Positions 9,745-20,959 of a stretch of 64,000 bases of DNA are shown here, piece after piece. The stretch is from Enchytraeus crypticus. Its lineage: Eukaryota; Annelida; Clitellata; Enchytraeida; Enchytraeidae. The notes beneath the pieces were generated by a model that did not search any database, was not told the DNA's origin, and saw nothing but the letters and a program-made list of their open reading frames with translations. Made by a program: the position numbers and the translations under genes. The first letter of the stretch is position 1. Each line of letters starts with the position of its first letter. The stretch lies in the NCBI GenBank assembly GCA_905160935.1, contig CAJHZI010000495.1, positions 2,381,501-2,445,500 of the forward strand, read 5' to 3'.

Positions 9745-12700
9745 CAATCACCACCATCACCACCACCACCACGGTGATGGTGATGATGGTGGTCTCAACA
9801 CCACCACCACGGACGCTAGGACAAGCACATCTCACACGCACCTCAGAGCAGGACCGCCTGCACTGGGTTGTTGACGAGAAGGTAGAGTTGTGCTCACAGG
9901 CGAGGCACTAGATGTCGAGTTGGACAAAAGTTCTTTCTCCAGATTACTCCTTTGTTGCTTTAATTCTATATTAATTAACCAACAAAATTAATCAATCAGT
10001 AAATCAACCAGTGTGTATTAATATATCGCTCACTCAAGTCAATATGTGAATTATTGGACATGATAGCAAGTGCAAAATAGCTCCTTAAAATGGGATAAAA
10101 ATATTTACCAATAGTAGGATTCACTGAAACGCAGGTAGCTTAATGATGATGCTCAAGACATTGGTATATATGGACTACATCAAAACACTCACCAAAGAAT
10201 TCTCAATGAAGGTAAAGAATTATTCTAAAATATTTTTCATGAAAGGCCAAAAATTTCTTAGAGGCGTCAAGCGCGATATAGAAAATTCATGTTAGAAAGC
10301 AAAATTATTCGTAGAAGTGGTTTTTAATTTATAGATTTTATTACTTTTGCATAATGGTAGTAATTTTTCAATTATCATTCACTAATAAAAATTAGATAAA
10401 CCAATTTCACAGCGCTAGATATTGGCTTGGACAACGATCCAACAGTTTAACAGCTTATAGCGTAAGAGGCATACCACTGAGAGAGGGCTCTGTGACCCTA
10501 TCCTGATGCTCTATCTCTCCACCGAGACAATTCTGTGACAATAAACACACAACACCTATCTAAATGTGCTACACATCACCTATCTAAATGTGCTACACAA
10601 CACCTATCTAAATGTGCTACACAACACCTATCTAAATGTTCTACACAACACCTATCTAAATGTGCTACACAACACCTATCTAAATGTGCTACACAACACC
10701 TATCTAAATGTGCTACACAACATCTATCTAAATGTGCTACACAACATCTATCTAAATGTGCTACACAACACCTATCTAAATGTGCTACACAACACCTATC
10801 TAAATGTGCTACACAACACCTATCTAAATGTGCTACACAACACCTATCTAAATGTGCTACACAACACCTATCTAAATGTGCTACACAACACCTATCTAAA
10901 TGTGCTACACAACACCTATCTAAATGTGCTACACAACACCTATCTAAATGTGCTACACAACACCTATCTAAATGTGCTACACAACACCTATCTAAATGTG
11001 CTACACAACATCTATCTAAATGTGCTACACAACACCTATCTAAATGTGCTACACAACTCCTACCTAAATGTGCTACACAACTCCTATCTAAATGTGCTAC
11101 ACAAAACCTATCTAAATGTGCTACATAACACCTATATAAATGTGCTACACAACACCTATCTAAATGAGCTACACAACACCTATCTAAATGTTGTACACAA
11201 CACCTATCTAAATATGCTACATAATACCTATCTAAATGTGCTACATAATACCTATCTAAATGTGCTACGCAACAGCTATCTCTGTGAAGAGTGTCATAGA
11301 TTGCAAGTGTTGAGCAAATAGAAATAGATATAGTTTTCTCACTCTCTCTCTCTCCTCTCCCTCTCTCTCTCCTCTCTCTCTCCTCTCTCTCTTTTTTCTC
11401 CCTATCTGTAAAACACACACACATACGCACAAGCACAGTGTAAACAATGTTTAGTTTTGAGAATATCAAGCTCTTTGAATTGCACAGTATTGTTCTATCT
11501 AATGTCATAACTAGTGGCACACTGAACCTGCAGAAAGGTTATGTCGTCCAGCAGACAGGCGACCTCTTGTGACAGAACACTTCTGAAAGCAACGACATCA
11601 GTATCTTTAGTATAAACATTAAAACAGGAGCATTATTACATTTTTTATAGTTCATTATTAAATAGTTCAATAATATTATTAAAAATTATGAATAAATAAA
11701 ACTTATATTATTATTAATAGTACATTTTAAAATAGTGAAATTGAATTATTAATAATTAATATTATTATTAATAATGCAATATTAAATAGCTCAGCAAAGT
11801 GAATCATCTCTGTACAGACCATTCAGGAGACAATACAATCAGTAATATAATAACAATGATATCACTCATAATTGAAAGACAATTTTGTCATCTTGTGCCA
11901 TCAGGTCGTAGACACGCATAAAGGAAACTCCTCCACTTTACCCCATCAAGTGATTGCTCTTTGAGAGCAGAAGCTCCAGGCCTGTTGCTCATTCCACCTC
12001 ATCCAGTCATCTTACTCAGTGCCATCCTCTGTCTCTCTTCCATTAATGTATCAGCATGACTCCATTTTCCAGAATGGCAGTAAATGAAAGACAATAACGG
12101 AAGATAATTCAGTGTGATGGCTGATTAATTAGGCTGCCAATCTATTAGTACAGCTGAGCAATGTAGCAACTAATGACAATACACGACCGAGTGGAAAGAG
12201 TTGAACCAAGGATTAGTGAATACTGTAATTATAAATACCCGCTGTGTTAGCTACTAGCCTATACATTTAATTTAAAGAGAATATAGTAAGAATTTTTGGG
12301 AACACCTAGATCATAAGAAAATTTGGTCTTAAAAACTGAAAGATTGAGAGTGAGAGAGACAAAAAGTAAGGGAATGGAGAAAGCACACACTCAATGAGCA
12401 AGCAACAGAAAAGTGAGAGGCATAATGAATGATTGTAGTCAATTTTCACAAATTAATGTTCGTTATTTTCTTCTAAATTTTTTCAATAAGTATAGTTCAG
12501 TATTAGAGACTGACTTGAGATGTTGTAGAATGACGTCGATGTTCTCTGCATTGAGCTTAACGTCTCGTAGTCGACTCTCGATCGGTTTCAGACTATGCAC
12601 ATGAAATAGCATCAACAGATCTTTAACCTCTCAGAGAAGTAAAACTAACTGAGAGGTTAAAACATCACTGGCTGATGTTTTTATGTCACATAATCACACA

Positions 12701-15700
12701 GACACATATCTGCAAGTATACTTGACTACACGATCACACACATAAATACATAAATGCAGAAGCAGATATGTTAAATTCCATATTATTTACAGCTTTGCTT
12801 TATTTAAGCAAATAAGCCGGTGGCTGATTAAGCTACTAGACACTTTCGTTTGTTGCACCTTTCATGTCTCTGATTTCATACAAACAGTAACATTTATTAC
12901 ATGCAACACTATTACATTTTTATTTGACTTGCTGAGTCCTTCAGTACAATTTCTGTGTTAGAAAGACGCCAAATATAGAATTCATTAATTACGAAATGAG
13001 ACCAACTCAGCTGATGTCAGATAGTCCTAGAAATTCAGAAATAGAAGATATATTAAGCTTCCATAGCTTTTTGTTGAGATGATTACTTAATAGACAGAAC
13101 TAACCTACTCCTAGCCGTGCCACCAGAGCCGGGCTTGACCGGTGTCTCTCGTCCGTCACACTCTGTTACCACGGCAACGCCGCTCTCAGTGGTCGACTCT
13201 GTGAAGGAAAGGTGAAGAAAATATATGGTGCAAAAAGTCACTAATTCTCAATATTTCTCACTCACACTTGCAGCAACAAACTTGACAAAAATGATGAGGA
13301 AGATTTTTAAAAAAATATTATAATAGGCATTACTAATATCTTGAGAATTTACAATAACCTCAATTTACATTAATTAGAAGGTCCGTAATTAGAAGGTTCA
13401 TAATCTTAAAATGTAATCAGGCAGTTCTAGGTCTAATCAATGTAAGCCATATTTATCAAAACATCTGAACATAATTGATGTAGTCAATATGCTGGAATAA
13501 ATCTAGTAAGTGACAATTACAGTAATTCATGAATTATTAACTCTCCTACCAATAGCATATTAGCATGCACCCCAAGCAAACATAAACGACCTGCTGGATG
13601 ATTTAGAAGTAATAAGTGGAGAAATGTTAGCGATATAAGTTGAATAATGTACAAAATATGAAAGAAAATGTAAATCCTAAGTTAAAAATTTTTAAGCTTC
13701 GAGAAATAACAATGAGAGTTAATTCCAATGATTTCAAAGTTGTCATATCTTACTCCTATACATCCGTGTCTTCTACAAGTGTACAAATAACGTATACAGC
13801 CACATGTCACAGCTCTATACGATAATCTGTATGTTACGGCATTGGTGTGATTTCTCTCTTCTCCTTTCTTTTACTGTACATATGTCACATAAGTTTGAAG
13901 TCAAAATTTGGCAAGCCTATTATTCTAATTTCTACAAACAGACCTCTGATCCTAATTTTCCAAACTCTACTCAATACACATAGCTAATACTTTATCCACA
14001 TGTGAGTCATTTCTCCAATATCGCTTTGCTGCAACTGGGCTGCAGCTCATAAATAATTTTGAATTTCTGAGGTTATATCCTATGATCATCAGTAGTAGTT
14101 GTTCTGTAATGCTCAAGTAACATAAATCCACACAGCTTATGTGTAGGTTGGACTACATATAATTAGTCTTCTCTGTCTCAGCAAGAGGAAACAAGAAACA
14201 CTATACTGCTTAGTAAATATCATATGAGTATTAAAGTAAGCCACAAATAAACAATCCATAAATAAAGTGCATGAAGTACACCAACCAGCCTCCTGCAGTG
14301 CGTATTCTACAATATTTCTATTCTGTCTTGACAGTATGTCTTCGGCACACCTGAAACATGTAAAACAATCCTTGTCAGCCTGCAAAATCACTATACACAT
14401 CAATTGCTAAAACACTACATAAGGCCAGCAATGAAATACTTTTTGATCTTTCATAGTAGAATTGCTAACATGCTACAATTTTGTTAAAGAAGTTTCATGA
14501 TTTCATAATATAATTAAAAATACAAATAATACAATTAAGAAATACATAATAGAGTCTTTAGCTGGATCTCACTTTTCTAATTCATCTGACCTTCGCTTGA
14601 ACATTGTAAAAAGTAATTATTTTTATTTTGAAATTATCAGTGGAATAATAATATAGCTGAAAAGTTATGCAAAAGTATTTATAAAGTATTTATTGTAACA
14701 ATAAAGTCAAATAGGATACTTCTGAATAGCATTATGGCATTTAAATTGCAATTTTTATTTAATATTACTAGAATTGTTCATACTCATGCTGTATTTATTG
14801 GCAGTTGGAAGAGAATCATGTCATGCCACTGGAAAACAAAGTATCTTCTTTTTAAAATTTAAAAGATAACTTTAAACAGTAATTTTCAGCTAAATTATTA
14901 TTACACTAATAATTTGAAAAGAAATTACTTTTGAATGTTTAGATTATCAGAATAATTAATCAGATAGAACAATTATCTCAAGCATTTCTTGGAAGATAAT
15001 TTATAATCAATGCCTACTTTTATTTCCAGATTAATAATTAATGCCTACTTTTATTTCCAGAATATGAAAGTGACACTTGTGGGCCTTTGTTTTCGTTCAC
15101 ACACCTATGCTAGTTATAGTCATGTCTAAGACTGCGATATGCCTATGATAAATGAAGTGGATTAAAGTTTTTAATCTTACAAATTTATTTATTAAAAATA
15201 TTTCTGTAATTAATAAATAAAATAATTATAAAGCAAATTAAAGGAACTTTATCTGATTTATATCTGATAGGTGAACAGGCATTTATTAAAAACGTTGCCA
15301 ATCGCAGTCCACATATATTAATTACATAGACCTTCATACCATAACATGACAAAATAATCCATACCAGCCGACTGTTTTAGACTTTTCTCGGATGCACTTG
15401 ACAAAGAACTTGATTTCTTCTTTAAGACGGCTTCTGACCTCTGGTGGTTCAGGCAGACGAGAAGGGAGAGAACTTGTGTTTGAATGGCCGGCATCTCTTC
15501 TGTAGTCTCTCCAAATCTCGAGCAGTAGGTTAACCTTTACATTTAATGTCATACATTTAAGTGATTCAAAATAAATGTCATTATTTCACTTTAACATTTA
15601 ATGTAATAAATTTAAGCGATTCATAGGTAATGTCATTATATCGCACTATGCAAAGCGGCAACTTCAGTAAATTTATATTTCTGTACAATTTTATGGTACT

Positions 15701-16339
15701 ATCAAACTTCTATAAATATTAACAAAATTTCTGACATAGTTTTCCTCCTTCTATTTGCTTTACCACAACGACTACATAGGGTACCCATAAACGTATTTTG
15801 GTTTGACTCAGTAGCACTAGCTCAGACTGATAAAAAAATTTCCAAAACTAAGCTAACATCAGTGGCTGCAATATAAGTTTTCAGAGACGCATAACATAAG
15901 AGTAATCAAAATCCAAGATCCCCTAAAGAATTGTCTGACAATTATGATATCAAATCTATAATACAATTTCAATAAAATAATTAGATGGCTACCAACAATT
16001 CAATCAAAGTGGCTTTGTCATTCAATGTATCTGTTTTAGTTAATTTAAAATTGGAAATCCCAAAAATGAGCAATTTTCCATTATCGGACGTTAAATTCTT
16101 ATTGATTGATTGATTAATTATGTGCCATACTCTAATTTTTCAAACTGAAAAATAATATCAACTACTTTAATATAATAATTGACTACCTCGTCATGTAGTT
16201 CCAGACTCTGTTCAACTAGAGAATATCCGAGGAGTCTTCGTATTTCGTCCTGCTCGTGTGTCGGGGTCAAATCTTGAACCAATGACCAGAGAGAAGTCGG
16301 TGGATGATATTTCTCATTGTTTATCCGTTCAGCACTCAT
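8595..16339 (-). CDS. CCDC24: CCDC24-like coiled-coil domain protein, 8 exons
   Basis: Minus-strand gene joined from eight exons whose phases all fit: 16187-16339, 15365-15534, 14286-14350, 13105-13198, 12515-12592, 11528-11582, 9842-9957 and 8595-9237. The product is 457 aa. Residues 16-55 contain SLWSLVQDL and DEIRRLLGYSLVEQSLEL. Exon 2 gives LKEEIKFFVKCIREK, exon 3 NRNIVEYALQEA, exon 5 LNAENIDVILQHLK and exon 6 a coiled-coil segment ending DDITFLQ. This order matches my memory of vertebrate CCDC24 (about 307 aa), a poorly characterised protein. Exons 7-8 add a Ser/Pro-rich, probably disordered tail of about 250 residues, ending in a conserved-looking block from 'RLNAVVASVADVPRQG' to the stop. 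The start is the ATG at 16339, because the frame upstream has only TTG. Exon 4 uses the donor GTTAGT at 13104; the nearer GTAGGT would break phase. Homology is from recall, not a search. Confidence 0.8.
9595..9785 (+). repeat. Compound (CAT)n/(CAC)n/(CCG)n microsatellite
   Basis: Trinucleotide runs lie in intron 7 of the CCDC24-like gene. At the right end GGTGATGGTGATGATGGTGG follows CACCACCACCAC, so the transcript could fold back locally. Confidence 0.9.
10551..11280 (+). repeat. 24-bp minisatellite, about 30 copies
   Basis: Tandem unit CCTATCTAAATGTGCTACAC followed by AACA, period 24, in intron 6 of the CCDC24-like gene. Left and middle units are nearly identical. The right-hand units (from 11050) carry more changes, so the array has been homogenised from the left. 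Because 24 is a multiple of 3, long frames stay open on both strands (for example an HLSKCATQ octapeptide). These are not genes: the array sits between two conserved exons and has no start or splice context. Confidence 0.95.
11338..11402 (+). repeat. (CT)n microsatellite
   Basis: CT-rich run with CTCTCC interruptions just to the right of the 24-bp minisatellite, in intron 6 of the CCDC24-like gene. Confidence 0.9.
12622..12661. repeat. Perfect 13-bp hairpin beside exon 5 acceptor
   Basis: TTTAACCTCTCAG (12622-12634) and CTGAGAGGTTAAA (12649-12661) are exact reverse complements with a 14-base loop. On the transcribed strand the hairpin begins about 30 bases upstream of the exon 5 acceptor of the CCDC24-like gene, where a branch point would be expected. 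Confidence 0.8.
16083..16125 (+). repeat. Repeat family D tail with ATTG repeats
   Basis: TCGGACGTTAAATTCTTATT followed by GATTGATTGATT. It lies in intron 1 of the CCDC24-like gene and matches the end of the copy at 48593. Confidence 0.6.
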
Positions 16340-17164
16340 AGTTATTGACAATGATGCTTTAATTTACAATTCATTTTTACATAACAAACTCTCCAATAAT
16401 TGCAATTTTCTAGAGAGCACAATAGTTTTGGCATTTACACAAGCATGCTGATTAATTCTTAAGCTACAAATTATACAATTATATTAAATATTTTGACTTA
16501 TAGCTCTCATATTATATTTTACATTGAGAAAACTATACTTATGATTTCTACAAAGATATATCTTCATATATTTGTCTTTTATTTCATTTACAAAACTCCA
16601 AAACAAAACAGGTCAATAACTCAAGTAATGAGTTTAAAATATGCTGAATTTTCAAATATTTTATCTGTTTAATTTAAGAACTATCTGAAAGTGTAGACTG
16701 ACGTTTCTTGGTCACGTAGTACTCTCGAAGAATGCATATTCAGAATAACTTTACTTGGTCAATGTTTTGACTAAGTTTTAGCCTGTTTGAAGTATTTGGG
16801 CAAATTCAGAGTTACAGTTTAAAGAGTACGTATAAAATCAAAACAAAATTAATTAATTAATTTGTTGTTGTTGTTATTATTCAGCAATACGAAGCAATAC
16901 GATTGCCTAGAGATATTGAAGGTCTAAATATCATGAATAGTAGGAGGCTACTTCAAATCAAACTTTTTGTGTTAATATTTAACAACAAATGTTTATCCAA
17001 TAGCAAACACTACCGAGTATCCATATTAAAATTAGGTAAAATAATTAATATCGGAATTCACTTGGTTACCACATATATTTCTAAGAAATTGTAACCTATG
17101 ATTAAATTCATATACGAACCTAATGTATAAACTATAAATTTAAATGAATGAGAATGAGACATAT
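16340..17164. other. 5' flank of the CCDC24-like gene
   Basis: AT-rich DNA directly upstream of the minus-strand gene. A promoter must lie here, but I see no diagnostic element. A (GTT)n tract lies near 16862-16880. No gene is supported; the 63-codon frame at 16903 is unremarkable. Confidence 0.4.
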
Positions 17165-17410
17165 GAATGTATCAATAGAGTGGTGGATAGAGTCGTCAGG
17201 TATAGTCGTGAAATTTTAAATGACAGACTCTGTGGTGAGTTGAGCTGTCGTAGGTTCGATTCCCGGCCGCGTTGATCTGAGAATAAAATTTCGAACGTTC
17301 ACAGGACTGGTTACAAGATGGACTAAATTGTCAAAAAGTTTAAACATGTGACATTAGAAGTGATAAATATCAACATGGTTGATCATTTCAGTATTAAAAT
17401 GGATGTCATT
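17165..17410 (+). repeat. SINE family A, diverged copy
   Basis: B-box-like AGGTTCGATTCCC near 17252, then GATCTGAGAATAAAATTTCG and AAGTGATAAATATCAACATGG. It is the same family as the copies at 17719, 20413, 40834 and 50275, but more decayed. Confidence 0.75.
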
Positions 17411-17454
17411 TATTTTTAAAATGAATGATTTATTTAAATCTTCGGACTGATTTT

Positions 17455-17718
17455 AGGATTCTGGAATTTGCACCATTTTGGACTTCCTTTGTGCTCACTG
17501 GCTTCCATTTGGCTCAATAATAATAATAATAACAATTAGAGTGCTACAGGTGCTACAGTCATCAATGACAACATCGAGCATTATAGAGACAAAATCAAGC
17601 CGGCGAGAAAAAAAAGAAGGTCAAAAAACGGTGCAAATTCCAAAATCCAGAAATTCAGTCCAAAGTGCAATAGTGCTCGATGTTGTCATGGACGCCAGTA
17701 GCACTCTAATGAGAATGC
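17455..17718. repeat. Repeat family E, head-to-head pair
   Basis: A minus-oriented fragment (17455-17510, GGATTCTGGAATTTGCACC) is followed by a plus-oriented unit (17530-17680: GAGTGCTACAG, GACAACATCGAGCA, CAAGCCGGCGAG, GGTGCAAATTCC) and an inverted end (17680-17715, GTGCTCGATGTTGTC then AGTAGCACTCTAAT). The ends TTAGAGTGCTAC and GTAGCACTCTAA are inverted repeats. The modules are the same as in the large foldback element at 18566-20285. Confidence 0.7.
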
Positions 17719-17948
17719 TACTAGCGCAATGGATAACGTCATGAAGTTTAAATGACAGATCCTGAGGTGAATTGAACCCTCGTGGGTTAGAATCCCAGCC
17801 GCGCTGATCTGAGAGTAAAATCTTGGACATTCACTGGACTGTTTATAAAAAAAATGAAAAAAATTGCCTAACGGATTAAACATGTGGTATTAAAAAGTGA
17901 TAGATATCAACATAGTTGATCATTTCACTATAATGTGTGTTTACTGTT
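17719..17948 (+). repeat. SINE family A
   Basis: Nearly complete copy starting CTAGCGCAATGGATAACGTC, with GGTTAGAATCCCAGCCGCG in the B-box region (one change from the usual GGTTCGAATCC) and ending TTTCACTATAATGTGTG. It is inserted directly next to a repeat-E end. Confidence 0.85.
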
Positions 17949-18084
17949 TACTGTTTAATTGTTGTTATATATATTACATTATAAAACTACTTTAATATGT
18001 TGTTGAACAAGAACCTCAAATATCGCCGTTACCAAGGTAAATATCTGAGATGTACAGCGCTGCCATCCAATAAACTCAAATTTG

Positions 18085-18345
18085 ACAATAATAACAATAA
18101 TAACAACAATTAGAGTGCTACTGTCATCAATGACAACATCGAGCACTATTGAGACAAAATCAAGCCGGCGAGCAAATAGATGGTCCAAAACGGTGACAAC
18201 ATATGACACTATTAAAAATTAGAGTGCTACTGTCGTCAATGACACTATTGAACACAACTGAAATAAATCCCAAGCCGGTGAGCAAAAAGAAGGTCTAAAA
18301 CCATGCAAATTTCGAAATCCAAAAAAGTAAGTCCAAAGATAAATT
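18085..18345 (+). repeat. Repeat family E, two tandem units
   Basis: Two units begin TTAGAGTGCTACTGTC at 18111 and 18219. Each then carries the TGACAAC/GACAC core, the AAGCCGGYGAGCAAA motif and a GCAAATT end. An (AATAAC)n tract precedes the first unit, as with other E copies. Confidence 0.7.
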
Positions 18346-18565
18346 TTGTATGGAGATAAATTTAAGCCGGTGACCAAATAAGAGGTCAAACCGGTATAAA
18401 TTTCCAAATTAGGGTGCGATTTAGTGCACTCGGTTAAGTTGCATGCCAAAAGAATGAAGTTAAGCTACATCGCGCCCGGCTACAGTACTTTGATTATGGG
18501 TGACAACTTTGGAAGACCAATTGCTGACAGCTTTGAATGAAACAATCCCGAGTGAAGCTATTCCT

Positions 18566-20285
18566 TACGGTGGCTCGCAACTGCCATAAATTTTTTTTTT
18601 TAAACAAAAAATCAAAAAATCAAAAAAACAAAAAAACAAAAAAACAAAAAAACAAAAAAACAAACAAATCTTTGTTACTATAAATAGCCACTTTGTTACT
18701 ATAAATAGCACACTAGCAGTATCTATATCACACATAGTCGATGACAACATCCAGCACTCGATCTCAATGACAAATAGGTCAAAAACAAAATTAGGTAAAA
18801 AACGGTTTAAATCCAAAATTCAGTTAATTAGTCATGTTAAGTGAATTCGTCAATGACAACATCGAGCACGCGATGTCAAACCAAAGCCAAGCCGATGAGC
18901 AAAAAGAAGGTTAAAACTGTGCAAATTCAATATTCAGTTAATTAGTCATACTAAGTGAATTTGTTTATGACAACATCGAGCACTCGATCTTGAGCCAAAG
19001 CCAAACCGATGAGCACAAAATTAGGTCAAAAGCGGTGATAATTACAAGGTGAGTCTTTGGACTGATTTTCTGCATTTTGGAATTTGCACCGTTTTTGACC
19101 GAATTTTGTGCTCATCGGTTTGGCTTTGGATCGAGATCGAGTGCTCGATGTTGTCATTGATACGGTGGCTCGCAACTGCCATAAATTTTTTTTTGAAACA
19201 AAAGCAAAAAAACAAAAAAACAAAAAAACAAAAAAAACAAAAAAACAAAAAAACAAAAAAACAAAAAAACAAACAAATCTTTGTTACTATAAATAGCCAC
19301 TTTGTTACTATAAATAGCACGCTAGCAGTATCTATATCACACATAGTCGATGACAACATCCAGCACTCGATCTTGAATCAAAGGCCAGCCTATGTGGAAA
19401 AAATAAAGTTTATTGTCAATGACAACATCAAGCACTCGATCTCGAGCCAAAGCCAAACCGATGAGCACAAAATTAGGTAAAAAACGGTGTAAATCCAAAA
19501 TTCAGTTAATTAGTCATGTTAAGTGAATTCGTCAATGACAACATCGAGCACGCGATGTCAAACCAAAGCCAAACCGATGAGCACAAAATTAGGTCAAAAA
19601 CGGTGCAAATTCCAAAATGCAGAAAATCAGTCCAAAGACTCACCTTGTAATTATCACCGCTTTTGACCTAATTTTGTGCTCATCGGTTTGGCTTTGGCTC
19701 GAGATCGAGTGATCGATGTTGTCATTGACGAATTCACTTAGTATGACTAATTAACTGAAGTTTGGATTTGCACCGTTTTTGACATAATTTTGTGCTCATC
19801 GGTTTGACTTTGGCCCAAGATCGAGTGCTCGATGTTGTCATAAACAAATTAACTTAGTATGACTAATTAACTGAATATTGAATTTGCACAGTTTTAACCT
19901 CCTTTTTGCTCATCGGCTTGGCTTTGGTTTGACATTGCGTGCTCGATGTTGTCATTGACGAATTCACTTAACATGACTAATTACCTGAATTTTGGATTTG
20001 CACTGTTTTTGACCTAATTTTGTGCTCATCGGTTTGGATTTGGCGCGAGATCGAGTGCTCGATGTTGTCATTGACAATAAACTTTATTTTTTGCACATGG
20101 ACTGGCCTTTGATTCAAGATCGAGTGCTGGATGTTGTCATCGACTATGTGTGATATAGATACGGCTAGTGAGCTATTTATAGTAACAAAGTGGTTATTTA
20201 TAGTAACAAAGATTTGTTTGCTTTTTGTTTTTTGATTTTTTGTTTAAAAAAAAAAAAAAATTTATGGCAGTTGCGAGCCACCGTA
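18566..20285. mobile_element. Foldback-type element with modular inverted arms
   Basis: The left end TACGGTGGCTCGCAACT at 18566 is matched by its inverted copy ending at 20285. The six bases ATTCCT flank both sides (18560-18565, 20286-20291), a likely target duplication. A third terminus in left orientation lies at 19161, so a shorter foldback (19161-20285) abuts a truncated copy (18566-19160). Behind each terminus are a poly-T/A-rich spacer with AAACAAAAA repeats and ACTATAAATAGC repeats. Then come modules of about 115 bp with the core TGACAACATCGAGCAC: plus orientation in the left arm (18733, 18853, 18967, 19349, 19419, 19535) and minus in the right arm (19712, 19827, 19943, 20059, 20127). 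The block CCAAAATGCAGAAAATCAGT at 19608 lies inverted at 19058. No transposase frame was seen. It resembles FB/Galileo-like foldback transposons in architecture, but no sequence relation is claimed. Confidence 0.75.
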
Positions 20286-20412
20286 ATTCCTAAATTCGCG
20301 TCGGGTGCAATTTATGCGCCAACAAAAGGCATCGATTACTAGTAACCATGGAAACGAATGTAGCACAGAACTAGAACTACAAATACAGCAGCCAAACATA
20401 CAGACTATAATT

Positions 20413-20650
20413 CAATGTCTTAATAGGGTAGGGGTAACGTCATGAAGTTGTAAATGACAGATCCTGAGGTGAATTGAACCCTCGTGAGTTCGAATCCCGG
20501 TCGCGCTGATCTGAGAGTAAAATCTCGAACATTCACTGCACTAGTTATACGGAAAATGGTCTAAATTGCCTAACGGTTTAAACATGTGGTATGAAAAAGT
20601 GATAGATATCAACATAGTTGATTATTCACTATAATGCGTGTTTCTTTACT
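20413..20650 (+). repeat. SINE family A
   Basis: Copy with A-box-like TAGGGTAGGGGTAACG, B-box region GAGTTCGAATCCCGG and 3' end TTATTCACTATAATGCGTG. Confidence 0.85.
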
Positions 20651-20699
20651 TTCACTGTTCTTTCGCAACAACTAAGAAGTGAAACTATGTAGAGCAAAG

Positions 20700-20939
20700 A
20701 TGGATTTTACATTTTGCGCCATGTGTACAACTACGCGGAAAATTTGTCCGCATATTTACACAAATTGTGGAAATGGAGTTGAGGATTTTGTGGAGATTTT
20801 TGACCAGGACAAAATAGTACACAAAATCCTCCATTCCATTTACAAGACTGAAAATAACAAAAACCGTCTTTTAAGATATTGTTTCTGGTTCTTTTTCAAT
20901 GTTTTTGTATTTATTTACCTTTTCTTACCTATTCAGTAG
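20700..20939 (+). CDS. Possible short Cys-containing ORF or exon, unrecognised
   Basis: ATG in good context (AAAGATGGATTT) opens a 79-codon frame. Its first 50 residues carry FCAMCTTTRKICPHIYTNCG and then acidic/hydrophobic DFVEIFDQDKIVHKIL. The CxxC...C spacing faintly recalls the first half of a ZAD-type zinc domain, but the second Cys pair is missing and the C-terminal half is a low-complexity Phe-rich run. It lies between a SINE and a dead LINE and could be an orphan exon, part of that element, or chance. Confidence 0.25.
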   Translation: MDFTFCAMCTTTRKICPHIYTNCGNGVEDFVEIFDQDKIVHKILHSIYKTENNKNRLLRYCFWFFFNVFVFIYLFLPIQ

Positions 20940-20959
20940 CTAACCAGAAATTAGACTTA

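Noticed and set aside
10535..11520. Long repetitive ORFs on both strands (HLSKCATQ, HNTYLNVL and CVAHLDRC repeats)
   Set aside because: They are translations of the 24-bp minisatellite inside an intron of the CCDC24-like gene; the period is a multiple of three.
11885..12060. GC-richer block that reads in parts as protein on the minus strand (MSNRPGASALKEQSLDG)
   Set aside because: Stops interrupt every frame, and exons 5 and 6 of the CCDC24-like gene join in phase without it; it may be a repeat fragment.
13105..13109. Donor GTAGGT at 13108 for CCDC24 exon 4
   Set aside because: It would give a frame clash with exon 5 (stop at once); the donor GTTAGT at 13104 keeps phase.
19026..19480. Phe/Lys-rich overlapping ORFs on both strands
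   Set aside because: They cover the A-rich spacers and modules of the foldback element and have no conserved domain.
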